The translations under genes and the position numbers were made by a program. DNA of 64,000 nt from Gambelia wislizenii (taxonomy: Eukaryota; Chordata; Lepidosauria; Squamata; Crotaphytidae), in assembly GCA_030847615.1 (NCBI GenBank), contig JAUMIR010000002.1:285242028-285306027 (forward strand). Reading direction: 5' to 3'. Below the pieces are notes generated by a model that saw only the letters and a program-made list of their open reading frames with translations, did not search any database and was not told where the DNA came from. This document shows, in pieces, positions 54,865-64,000 of this stretch (within the stretch, counting starts at the first letter, position 1; the number at the start of each line of letters is the position of its first letter).

Positions 54865-55959
54865 TTATTGCACACAGGTAAGAATTTGTCCAGCTGATGA
54901 TTTCAGTTTTGGATTACTCAGAATCAGGATAAGACCTTGTGCTACCAAGGCACTAAGCTGAACTGTCAGACACAGGAAATATTCAAAATTCCAGTTGGTG
55001 AAGAATTCATATCTGACCAATACCTCAGCAACATACAAACAACTGTAACTTAGAATGAGAGATAAAACTGTTTTGGCTGCACTTAGATGAACCTCCAGGC
55101 GAGGATTATAGAAGACAGACGTATTTTGTTCCAGATTCCAAACATGCCTACAAAGAGACTTGATAACAAGAATAGAAGAAAAAATCGCCAGCATTAGGGG
55201 AACAGCACAGCCCAAGACAATTATGACGAGTTTGTAAATCGGAGTCATATGGTACAGGATTTTGCTCTGCTCCTTCTCATTGCTTGTAAAGTTAGAATTG
55301 GATGCAAAGCTGCCTGTTTGATTGTTCAAATCTTTGCCTGGATTTTCCAGTGAAACACTGTGAAAAGCCAGAAGAGCAAAGGGAGCCATCCCAAAAGAAA
55401 CTAGTACAGAGCCAAAGAGCAACCAGCGCACAATAACAGAAAAATTTTGTTTCACCTTAAACAAAAACTGCTGTTTGAAGATGACGATTTTCATGCAGTA
55501 AAAGACACTGAGCCAAGCAGTGAACCAAAAACTCAAGGTGCTTGTGATAATATCGATCATAATTACAGCTTTTTGCACACCTCTGTAATTTCTATAGTAC
55601 CCTTTCCAGAAGAAGGAGAGGAAATAGTCCAGAATTATTGCAGTAGAAAAACTAAGGTTGGATACCCCGATACCAGCCAGGATTTCACCACTAGGCATCA
55701 TACTTTTGCCTTTTCTCCAATCAGCAAGATGTACACTAACAATGAGCCCATTGGTGAAGACAGTCAAGAGATAGAGGGTACCTGAGCTAGTGAAGCAGAA
55801 GACTGTGAATGGACTGAGGAGATCTGTCTTATTTCCAAACATGATGGCTCCCATAGAGATATCTGTACCATTAGATGTGAGAAATGTAGTATCATCTAAT
55901 TTGCTACAGGTCAAAGAAGAGCCTTTAATTGACTGAAAATCAGTGGTTGAGAGATGCAA
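54865..55959 (-). CDS. Taste receptor type 2 (bitter receptor), intronless
   Basis: The single-exon frame encodes a seven-helix receptor of the TAS2R family, a G-protein-coupled bitter sensor at the plasma membrane of taste and other chemosensory cells. Family marks are TAWLSVFYCMKI at the end of TM3, HLSAAKTVLSLILSYSCLY in TM6 and the terminal LILSNPKLK after TM7. Approximate helices on the 364-residue numbering: TM1 48-73, TM2 88-112, TM3 126-153, TM4 172-196, TM5 240-265, TM6 290-315, TM7 325-348. The second extracellular loop is long and carries NQT and NFT glycosylation sites. The first ATG would give about 35 residues before a typical start; the in-frame ATG at 55852-55854 (MGAIMFGNKTD), giving 329 residues, is more likely. 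It is the only other protein gene found besides MOXD2. Which TAS2R orthogroup it belongs to cannot be told here. Confidence 0.93.
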   Translation of the reverse strand: MHLSTTDFQSIKGSSLTCSKLDDTTFLTSNGTDISMGAIMFGNKTDLLSPFTVFCFTSSGTLYLLTVFTNGLIVSVHLADWRKGKSMMPSGEILAGIGVSNLSFSTAIILDYFLSFFWKGYYRNYRGVQKAVIMIDIITSTLSFWFTAWLSVFYCMKIVIFKQQFLFKVKQNFSVIVRWLLFGSVLVSFGMAPFALLAFHSVSLENPGKDLNNQTGSFASNSNFTSNEKEQSKILYHMTPIYKLVIIVLGCAVPLMLAIFSSILVIKSLCRHVWNLEQNTSVFYNPRLEVHLSAAKTVLSLILSYSCLYVAEVLVRYEFFTNWNFEYFLCLTVQLSALVAQGLILILSNPKLKSSAGQILTCVQ

Positions 55960-56439
55960 ATGAGCAGAGTTCTCTAGTTACTGGCTTTTTTCCTAAATGG
56001 CTCCTGGGACAAACATATGATGTTGTACAGATGCAAAAAATGCCATTAGCTATAATCCTATGCCACTTTATCTGGAAATAAATCCTATTGAACTCAATAG
56101 AACTTAATTTTCAGAAGACCTGCTCAGGATTGCAAAGTCACTTTTCAAATACTTTGATGTTCTATGTCTGATATTTCAGGATGCTCAACAAGCAGAGACA
56201 TTTCATGATTTTCACAATTCCTTAGTTTCAACATTCCCATGGAGAAATAAATGAAAGCCATTTATTTAATGCATAGAGAATGCATGGATAACAAGGCTGC
56301 AGGACAGCACTCTGTCAGTCATCCCCCCTGTGTGTGGCCCTTCCTGACTTTTTTATTGGAGCTCTACTATCAATAATGGGAACAAGGAGGGGAGAATGCC
56401 TATGAGTTTCATTGCTGATTATCATGTATTGATCCTCCT
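55960..56439. other. Upstream flank of the TAS2R, nothing recognised
   Basis: An old-repeat-like segment (CTGGAAATAAATCCTATTGA around 56080) is present; no promoter element could be fixed. Confidence 0.3.
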
Positions 56440-57140
56440 CTTTGTGATTCAGAAGTACAGGAAGCTGGAGTCAGTCAGCCATGAGGAATGGCCCATCAGA
56501 CCAGAACCTTGTCTGTCAGGTGTCATAGCCCAGGAGCCTGATGAGGCTGTAGAGTCAGAGGAGGAGGAGGATATGGCAGGGAACGGCCCCAGGGACCCTG
56601 GCACAGGTTTATCTACACCTGTGCCAGCAGGAAACCCTACCAACCTAGAGGCTTGAGCAGAGGAAGAGCCTGGTCCGAGTGCATTGGCATCAGTCCCAGC
56701 AGAGAGTCCTGCCCACTCGGATAAGGACGAAGAAGAGGAGAGGGACTTACCTCCACTGTCATATACACAGCATCGAGCGCAAAAGGAGGCTCAAAGGAAA
56801 TCTTTGAGAATTTATGAGAGGAACTTGCTCATTAAGAAACACCTGGCAAAGCCTTAATTGCTTTATATAGGCTGGGAGAGGCAAAGGAGGCTTTGTCAGA
56901 GATCAACTCATCTCCCTGGAGAAAGCTTCCTGCTGCCTTCGGTCCCTGAATCCTTGCTATCTTGCCATGTGCCTTGACCTTGGACTGTTCCTGATGACAC
57001 TGTTGCCTGATCCTACTGACCTATGGACCGACTCCTGGACTACACTGCCTTCTGTAAGCCTTGACCTTTGGACTGTATTTGGAACTCTCCTCTGTGTGCC
57101 TTTTGCCTGTATTGCTGCCTTTCCATGAAACAGAACTTTG
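56440..57140 (+). mobile_element. Possible LTR-retrotransposon remnant
   Basis: An acidic Glu-rich frame with SEEEEDMAGN is followed by a C/T-rich stretch with repeated GACC-type words (CTTGACCTTGGACTG, CTATGGACCGACTCCTGGAC), a composition I associate with squamate gypsy LTR regions. No paired ends or TG..CA boundaries were fixed. Confidence 0.35.
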
Positions 57141-57527
57141 TTTGCTCTTCCTAATCAATTATCACTGGAGCTAGGCTGCTTTCCCAGCTCTTGTTTAACT
57201 TGCTGGCAATTTAGAGTTGCTATTGGACATCAAGTCAAAACCATCACCTTATCACAGATGGGAGTTGGGGCTGAGTGAGTATGGGAGAGAGCACAGCCAT
57301 AGTTGGTTTATTTGTATGCTACCCCTTTCTCACAATGCATTCTGCGCAAAAGTGCACTGTGCACAAAAACAAACAAGTACAATAACTGTAATTCCACTTT
57401 TAATACATTAACAACATAACATTCTGGCCAGAATTCTGTTGGGGCATTATGCTAGTGTAACAATAATTTTGCAGGTGGTTGCACTTTCTCAGAACTTGCA
57501 TAAGTGTACTGTAGTTCCTAGTACAGC

Positions 57528-57755
57528 CAGGGCCGGTTTAAGGCACCAGCGACATCAGCATCTGCAGGGGGCCCCATCATTGTGGGGGGGGGCTGTAGTA
57601 ACCCTCCTCCTGCAAAAACATTATTAGTAATAATCTGAATATCCTGTACTGTGAATAGCTTAGGCTGAGTTAGGTTACATTGACCTGAGATAAACATATG
57701 GGCCCCCCAAAATAAAGCATTGCAGGAGGGCCCAAAATTCCTTAAACCGGTCCTG
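57528..57755. mobile_element. hAT-type MITE with perfect 8-bp TSD
   Basis: Ends CAGGGCCGGTTTAAGG and CCTTAAACCGGTCCTG are inverted. AGTACAGC occurs directly on both sides (57520-57527 and 57756-57763). CAGGG ends plus 8-bp duplications are hallmarks of hAT elements. At 228 bp it has no transposase. Confidence 0.92.
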
Positions 57756-58030
57756 AGTACAGCCAATAGTTCTGCAAACACACACACAACCCTTGCTCCC
57801 TAATTGACCAATGCACAATGGGTGAACTCAAGGTTATGACACCTGCTGCATAATCAGCTATGTAAATGTAGGATCCAGTATAACTATGCTATAAAGTCTT
57901 TACTCTGCTTAAAGTGTATAAGATGTTACCCAAGGTTATTGCAATTCATTAAAAACATATCAAAACATTTAATGAGCACCACCAATACCAAAATTTGCCC
58001 CAGGACATCAGTGGAGGACAAACACACCAT

Positions 58031-58572
58031 GGACTTTTTCAAATGGTTGAAAAAACCCACAAGGAGGTCAGGAGAAGAATGGGGCTGTCACACTTAGGAC
58101 TTTTTCGGACGTCTCTTATACAGCGATCAACTTTTGTGATTAAAATACGGCCAAATATAACGCTCAAATGTCCCTGCAATACCGCAACAGTACCAGCAGG
58201 GGAGAGCGTCATCTGAAAGGGACGCCCTGCAGCGCAGCAGCCTCGCAACGCGACAAGGCTGCTTGCGCTGTATAAGAGACGTCCGAAAAAGTCCATACAC
58301 AGCCCCATTTCAGACAACACAGTCCTCCTCCATCCTCCTCCAGACCTCCTCCTGACCTCCCCCTGTGCTGCTCGTGCCGCTTTTTACTGACGGAAAACCT
58401 CCATGAATAAAAAGTGGTGCCCACAGCACAGGGAAATTTCAGGAGGAGGTTGGGAGGAGGACAGAAGGAGGATGGAGGAGGACTGCATCATCTGAAATGG
58501 GGCTGTGCAAGTGTGACAGCCCCGTTCTTCTCCTGACCTCCTTGTGGTTTTTTCAACCATTTGAAAAAGTCC
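58031..58572. mobile_element. Palindromic MITE, GGACTTTTTCAAATGG termini, TSD CAT (host of a nested element)
   Basis: Ends GGACTTTTTCAAATGGTTGA and TCAACCATTTGAAAAAGTCC, with CAT on both flanks. The arms share GAGAAGAATGGGGCTGTCAC and GCCGCTTTTTACTGACGGA with 21543-22501. Confidence 0.9.
58097..58294. mobile_element. MITE nested in 58031-58572
   Basis: Ends GGACTTTTTCGGACGTCTC and GAGACGTCCGAAAAAGTCC; flanks TTA and ATA. It is an internally deleted relative of 15557-15885, sharing CCTGCAGCGCAGCAGCCTC and the CAACGCGACAAGGCTGCTTG arm. Confidence 0.85.
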
Positions 58573-58969
58573 CATGAATTGTCTGTGCTTTCAGTTGTCT
58601 GTTCCTGGGAAACCACTGGTCTCTCTAATTTTAATCCCATAGTGGTGGAAACTATGCCCTTGCATTTAATCAGTGTGCAAGCAGGATCTCACACACCCAC
58701 ATACCAATGTGGTTGCATTGGGAAAATCTGTAGCAGGGAAGCCTTCCTGCATTTCAGGTTGCCAGTTCCACGACAGGATAAAGTTTGCAAAATTCCAGAT
58801 TACCGTTCTTTCGCATCAGCAGTGCATAATTCACATGAATTCTTGCTTATTTGGAAGATGCAGCCAGTTTTGGTTTTCATTAGTTTGCACAGGCAAAGAG
58901 GGGCATGGCCTCCAGATGATTAAAGCCAGGCTGGAGGCAGGGAGGGAGCAAGGAGGGGGTCACCCAGGA

Positions 58970-59232
58970 GGGAAGAGAAGCGCAAACAAACAAAAGAACA
59001 ATGGAGCGATCTGTCGATCGCAGCACGCTCACACACACACTCACACATCACCCAAGTTCCCGATCGTCTTCCCTGCCCCCAAAGCCTTAAATAAAGACAA
59101 AGGAGTGAAGGAAAGCACAAACAAACAAAAGAATGATGGAGCGATTGGCTGGTTGCAGCATGTGCACACACACACACACACCACCCAAGTGGGGGCTAGC
59201 CCCATTCCCGATCGTCTTCCCTGCCCCAAAGC
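58970..59232. repeat. Diverged tandem duplication, unit about 125-135 bp, with (CA)n
   Basis: Both units contain GCACAAACAAACAAAAGAA (first unit GCGCAAA...), ATGGAGCGAT, a CA run, CACCCAAGT and CCCGATCGTCTTCCCTGCCC. The second has an extra GGGGGCTAGCCCCA. Confidence 0.75.
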
Positions 59233-59249
59233 CTTCCTTTGAAACAAAT

Positions 59250-61657
59250 AGGAAGGGCTCAGAGCAGATTTCCCAAAGTGGGCTACAAGCAGAAGAAGGG
59301 GGAAATGGCAGGCTTGGTGGATTTCTCTCTCCAACCCCTCCGTCTATTCCGAGAAGGCACAATGGTCACTCCAACCAATCAGGATTCAGCTCTGCTCATG
59401 CTAATTTGAAAAGGTCACTGCAAGTTCACACAGACATTTGCGAATGGTAAGTTCACACAACGAATTGTGCACATTTTCACAAACTTTATCAAAAAAGTTG
59501 GGAAAACTAGCGAAAGCTGATACTGTGTGACTTATGGGTTTTTCACTCCCACTCCTTCCGAAAAGGGCACTGTGGCTTCGAAATGTATGGGAACTATCAG
59601 GCTTCTTGTCGCATTCTTTGAGGATTTATTTTGCCATGTAAAAGGCACCCAGCTGTATGCCTGTGAAGGTTTCCTTGATCTACCTGTTCCTAAAGATGTT
59701 AAGAGGCAGAAGAAGCCCAAGAATGGGACACTGGCTTCCTGTGTAATAGACTAGACCGGGAGTCTGCCAAGGAGTGGTATACACAAAGTCATGCTTACAA
59801 CAGAAATCCAGAAAGGTTAGTCAAAACTAAGCTAGGTGTCACAATAAAGTTTGTCTTTGTTGTCTAAAAGCACAAAAGGGAAACCATAATGTGAACACAA
59901 GCTATATAATATGTGCCATGGTGGTGGTGAGGGATTACTGGAGGAAGACAGTGTGGGAAAGACCACCACAGAGAAAGAAAAGAAAGACGGTACTGGCTGG
60001 CAATCAGTTAACAGTGCTAATTTTTGTCCAAGGGCTTTACGAGTCAAGAAGAAACCAGAAGATTTTTGGAGAAGAGAGTGCTGCCAGTCTTGCTTACTAA
60101 TCTGCTAGTTTGATGAGCTGAGACTTCTCTGCTGAAAGAGCTACAGTTGGCTTGCAGACCAGGACATGGCAGCCTCTACTGGAATAGTGGTAAATTTTGA
60201 AGTGTGGGTGCTCATTTTGCCAGTCCCCATAGCCCCACACCTTCAAGCAGAATGCAAACATTTAAACAGCTATGTTGATTCATCTCAACACTCAATTTTT
60301 AGCAGTTTCCATCTCCACCAAGAGGTCTTCTGTAAAGCTAATACTTTTAATTTTCATTCAAGAGCAAACTACACCAGAATACTCTGCAGTGGTGCTATGA
60401 TAGCTTACAATAATCTGGTTTTTGTAGGAAAATTTAATTCCCCCATCCCTGTACACACGCATCAGCTATTGCCCCGATAATCAAAACATGTCAGTGCTTG
60501 AACACAATGGGCACTTGCTCCATTATACTGTACTACTGATGAGCTTGAAACGCTTAGAATCCAGTGGGTGGCAGCTTCCAGAGTGAATGTGGAAAGATAT
60601 CTTTCTGTTTCCTCAGAATTACCAGGATTCAGTTTGCTTAATCTGTGAGCAATCCACGTACACATACCAGAGGAACTCTATCAATGGTTATTCAGGTGAC
60701 AGAGCTTGGCTACCAAGTAAAAGACTCATTGAGGCTGCCTTTTTAAGAGTGTATTCTTAGTACAGTGGTGAGAGCATCTCTGTTCTCTATACATTTGCAA
60801 GCTCATCTGCAGTATGCCTGCAGCATTGTATACAACTGATATCCAAAAGCTTGGGTTTCAATATCCTCGGCTGACCTTACACTAGAAAACACACACCAGA
60901 AAGGGAGATCCATGTTTCTTGATTTGCTGCAGGAAAGAGGTGCCAGGGGAATCATTTCCACAAAGCAGACACACCCAAAGATTGCGGTTTAGTATGAATT
61001 AAAAGAGAAATGTACCTGTATTTACAAAGAGATCAAACATCCTATTTTCAATATGCACAGTCACTAAAGGTTCAGCAGGACAGCATACATAAGGAAATGA
61101 GCCACAGTCGATTAAGAAGCAGATCTTCATCCCAGGACACAATTGTTGGAAATGCTGAGCGTGCTGCTTGTTGTTGTACTTGGTGGTCAGGAGGGGACCT
61201 TGTCAGAACAGGATCCTTAGTATATCGTTCAGTGGGGAGGGGGTTCCTGCTTCCTGTATCTCATGGGCACTCTTCCCTTGAAATGACCCAACTGGCCATG
61301 CTGAGAACAACCCTCTCTTCAATGTTTCCCCTCAACACTTCCCTTCAACACTTCCCCTTCTTCTTGGACTACTTTCACAAATCCCTGTTGTTGTTTTCTT
61401 CTGCAACCCAAGGGCACTTGCTATGAAAGTGCCCTTGTTGTCTGTCCATTATCAAAACAGTCTTGGTCCTTTCTACTTTTCTTTGCTACTCTCAACCCCG
61501 CCTCTCTGAGGCCCCTCTGTCATAGCCCCTGTCTCTCCTTCTCACTGGGCTTCTTCCTCTGGATCATATTGCTTCCTGCACAACATCACTCTCCATAGAT
61601 GTTTCTTTCTTTCTCTTAGCTTTCTAACAACTAAAGAAGAACAAGAACACACACTAC
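59250..61657. other. Intergenic, nothing recognised
   Basis: No exon, RNA gene or transposon termini identified. Open frames such as 61010-61426 have no recognisable content. Confidence 0.35.
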
Positions 61658-62605
61658 AGAGATTATCAGATGAGCCTCTAAAAATGTTTTTGTCCCACTA
61701 TATTTAAAAATGTTAAGTGTCCCAGCATAATAACACTTATTATCACACGTTGGACATTTTCAGACAGCGTTTTAGCATGTCTACTGCGGGAGGAGCTCCC
61801 GGGAGAGGGACGGCGCTCTTGCACGGCAGGGGGTCATTTTCGGACACCGCCGTCCCTCTCCCGAAACCATCAGTGTCACTTCCATGAAGCATCAGAAGCC
61901 GCAGAGCCATATTTTAATCACGGGCAACTTCCGTGATTAAAATATGGCTCTACGGCTTCCGATGCTTCACAGAAGTGACACTGAGGGTTTCGGGAGAGGG
62001 ACAGCGGCATCCGAAAATGACCCCCTGCCATGTAAGAGCGCCGTCCCTCTCCTGGGAGCTGCTCCCGCGGTAGGCACGCTAAAACGCTGTCTGAAAATGT
62101 CCGTTGCTGCAATAACAAGAAAGAGCAGCCCCAGAATTATCGGAACACAACCACTAGCACTGTTTACTTCTGCGTTCCTGAGGGCATGTGATCTCCACAG
62201 TTCTCTCAAGAAGACACAAGCATGCTTTAAAGTCTAAAAGCAGCTAAATTAACAAAGAAAAAGAAAACACAAGCACTGAAACACACTTAAAACAGGGAGG
62301 TTCATAAAAAGAGCACCCCATACCTAGTTTTCATGTTCTTACCCAGAAGTGTTCTGGCAGAGACTGCCCATTGACTCTGTATTCACAAGAGGATAATGGG
62401 ACGCGGTTTCAGACACTGGCAGTACCATGGAAAAAACACCACCAGTGATCAATGGGCAGCTTAGCCCATTAATAAAAAAGAATGCCTTTTTCACAGCAGC
62501 AGAACACTTAGAGACTGAGAGGAGTCGACATCGTACCATGGGAGAGCCCTTTCGTGGTATCCTGTCACCATTATCACAACATATTTGCCATGTCTGATAA
62601 TCTCC
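61658..62605. mobile_element. Long MITE, AGAGATTATCAGATG left end, TSD TAC (host of a nested element)
   Basis: The left end AGAGATTATCAGATGAG and the right end CATGTCTGATAATCTCC are flanked by TAC on both sides. The interior matches 28143-28967 (ACCCAGAAGTGTTCTGGCAG, GACTGCCCATTGAC). It contains a 351-bp nested hairpin. Confidence 0.88.
61752..62102. mobile_element. Palindromic MITE nested in 61658-62605, TSD GTT
   Basis: Ends GGACATTTTCAGACAGCG and CGCTGTCTGAAAATGTCC, with GTT on both sides. The arms are nearly perfect and meet at CACGGGCAACTTCCGTG near 61925. Same subfamily as 39966-40296 and 46667-46938. Confidence 0.92.
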
Positions 62606-63040
62606 TACAGTTTGTGAAGAACAGACACCCCCCCGGATCCTGAAGAATGGTGGATCCGGGGGAGGTGTTTTAATGATGAGCAGGGAGGCGAACCCATGGG
62701 CAAGCCGGGGCGTGGACACGCCCTGGCTGGGAGGAGTCAGGGGAGGCGCCAAACCAAGGTCTATTTTACCCCTTGCCTCCCCTGGTCTCCTCCTCTTTTC
62801 CTTCTGATCGACGAGGGGGCTGCTCGGAATTGGATGAGTTGTTTCCTTTGTTTGTTTGTTTGTCTGGTCTCTCCTTCCTCATTCTCATCTTAGCTTCTCT
62901 GTTCGCTCCGTGTGTACCCTCATTCTAGTTAACTTGTGTTTCTCTTTGCTCTCTAGTTAACTTGCGTTTCTATTTGCTCTCTTTGCTTTGCTCTGGCTTG
63001 CTCTTTGTTCCGCTTGCTCTTTGTTCCACCGCCCCCCCCT
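62606..63040. other. Transition into CpG-rich region
   Basis: An inverted pair CCCCCCCGGATCCTGAAGA / TGGATCCGGGGGAGG at 62626-62663 and a run of TTTG near 62849-62863 are present. No gene recognised. Confidence 0.35.
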
Positions 63041-63430
63041 CCCTGCGCTACTTCGGGCCCGCTCGACACCGCGTGCGTCGCGGCCGCCCGCTTCCGCGCC
63101 CCTTCGGGCCTGCCCGGCCGCCGGCTTCACCCCCCCTGCGCTCCTTCGGGCCTACTTGGCCCCAAGATTTGCGGCCCGGCCGCCTGCCCCCCCTCCTCCC
63201 CGCGCTCCTTCCTCCCCGCGCTCCTTCGGGCCCGCCCGATACCGTCGCGGCCGCCCGCTTCCGCCAGCTGCTTTCGCGGCCCAGCCGCCTTCCGCGGCCC
63301 GATACCCCCCCTCCCCGTGCTCCTTCGGGCCCGCCCGATACCCCCCCTCCCTGCGTTCCTTCGGGCCCGCTACCGTCGCGGCCGCCCGCTTCCGCCAGCT
63401 GCTTTCGCGGCCCAGCCGCCTTCCCTTGCC
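63041..63430. repeat. CpG-rich tandem repeat (CpG-island-like)
   Basis: Units contain CTCCTTCGGGCCCGCCCGAT and GTCGCGGCCGCCCGCTTCCG, repeated with variation and often followed by CCAGCTGCTTTCGCGGCCCA. CpG density is far above the rest of the window. Overlapping long open frames in several frames are artefacts of the repeat. It could be a satellite, a repeat-derived GC island or a promoter-associated island. Confidence 0.75.
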
Positions 63431-64000
63431 TGCACCCCTCTCTCTCTCATGCCATACAGAAATAGAGTCAAAGGCATGAAGCACGAATTAGACAATGCAC
63501 ACTTTCCCTTTTGCTCACACTTCTCAAAACTAGCGGCTCTGGATGCCACAGAGGAATCCAATCAGATTTCCTTTTTTAAAGGGATCTCTTTCTTTGTCCT
63601 GAAACATGAACGATTTGTGGCAAAAAAAAAAAAAAAGTTTAGTTTTGAGTGGGAAAATGCACTCAGAAGCAGCCTTGACCTCTAAAGGGTGTTGTCACTC
63701 ATCATCCTCCATCCTTGACCCTCTCTGGAAGGGGTTTATTTCACTCCTTAATCCCACATGAGGTTGAAGATTGTATTTGTGTGCAGGAGTGGAAACTTTC
63801 CTTGCAATTTTGTCTCATGCCTCTGCCAGAGAGGTCTCTTTGAGCATTTACACATTTCTAGGTGGAAATCAGCAAAGCAGTGGACATCACAGATACATCA
63901 CTAATTAGCAGATCACATCCCTTGGTACATGTGCACTTGGTTGACATCCTGCAATTCTCATTTATTTAATTATTTCTTCCTCATTAGCATGGCAATTCTG

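Noticed and set aside
58673..59242. 189-codon frame with HTHTHT runs
   Set aside because: It is formed by a CA microsatellite and a diverged tandem duplication; no domain seen.
62962..63685. Long overlapping open frames (167, 163 and 226 codons) rich in Pro, Arg and Ala
   Set aside because: They overlap in several frames of a CpG-rich tandem repeat that lacks AT-rich stops, so openness is expected by composition. No domain or splice context.

Overview
This window is vertebrate nuclear DNA, most likely from a squamate reptile and probably a lizard. The evidence is a spliced animal gene with GT-AG introns, an intronless bitter-taste receptor, and a repeat load typical of squamates: Sauria-type SINEs with an RTE/BovB-like tail, CR1 3' ends, an L2/CR1-like LINE, L1 3' ends, a Ty3/gypsy remnant and very many DNA-transposon MITEs. 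No bacterial or organellar feature is present.

Layout. 1-8269 is a direct tandem duplication (period 4498 bp) carrying an APE-endonuclease/reverse-transcriptase LINE on the minus strand; the second copy keeps a 1038-codon open frame. 8270-16295 holds half of a palindromic MITE, a Tigger-like MITE, a tRNA-derived SINE, a frameshifted L2/CR1-like LINE, a 5'-truncated third copy of the first LINE and another palindromic MITE. 16296-44180 holds twelve exons (about 518 codons) of a DBH-like copper monooxygenase, best matched to MOXD2, on the plus strand; only the first exon (signal peptide and start of DOMON) was not found. Its introns are packed with MITEs, CR1, SINEs and a gypsy fragment. 44181-54864 has no recognised gene, but contains a CCAAT/TATA-rich palindrome near 47.5-47.9 kb and a Tigger-like MITE with a minisatellite. 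54865-55959 (minus) is an intact TAS2R bitter receptor. 55960-64000 is repeats, two nested MITE pairs and a CpG-rich tandem repeat near 63.0-63.4 kb.

How the genes fit together. MOXD2 and a TAS2R next to each other recall the mammalian arrangement in which the MOXD2 locus lies near TAS2R38. The monooxygenase is a predicted secretory-pathway copper enzyme and the receptor is a chemosensory GPCR; nothing suggests a joint pathway, so the linkage is best read as conserved synteny.

Most unusual content. At least fifteen fold-back or TIR elements share termini of the type GGA(G/C)(A/T)TT(A/T)TC(A/G)(G/C)A and mostly 3-bp target-site duplications. Several are nested in one another and one is a perfect 162-bp inverted repeat. 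They look like one cross-mobilised non-autonomous family group whose transposase is not in this window. The second notable structure is the LINE tandem duplication, whose junction falls at the apex of one of these palindromes with a 4-bp microhomology.
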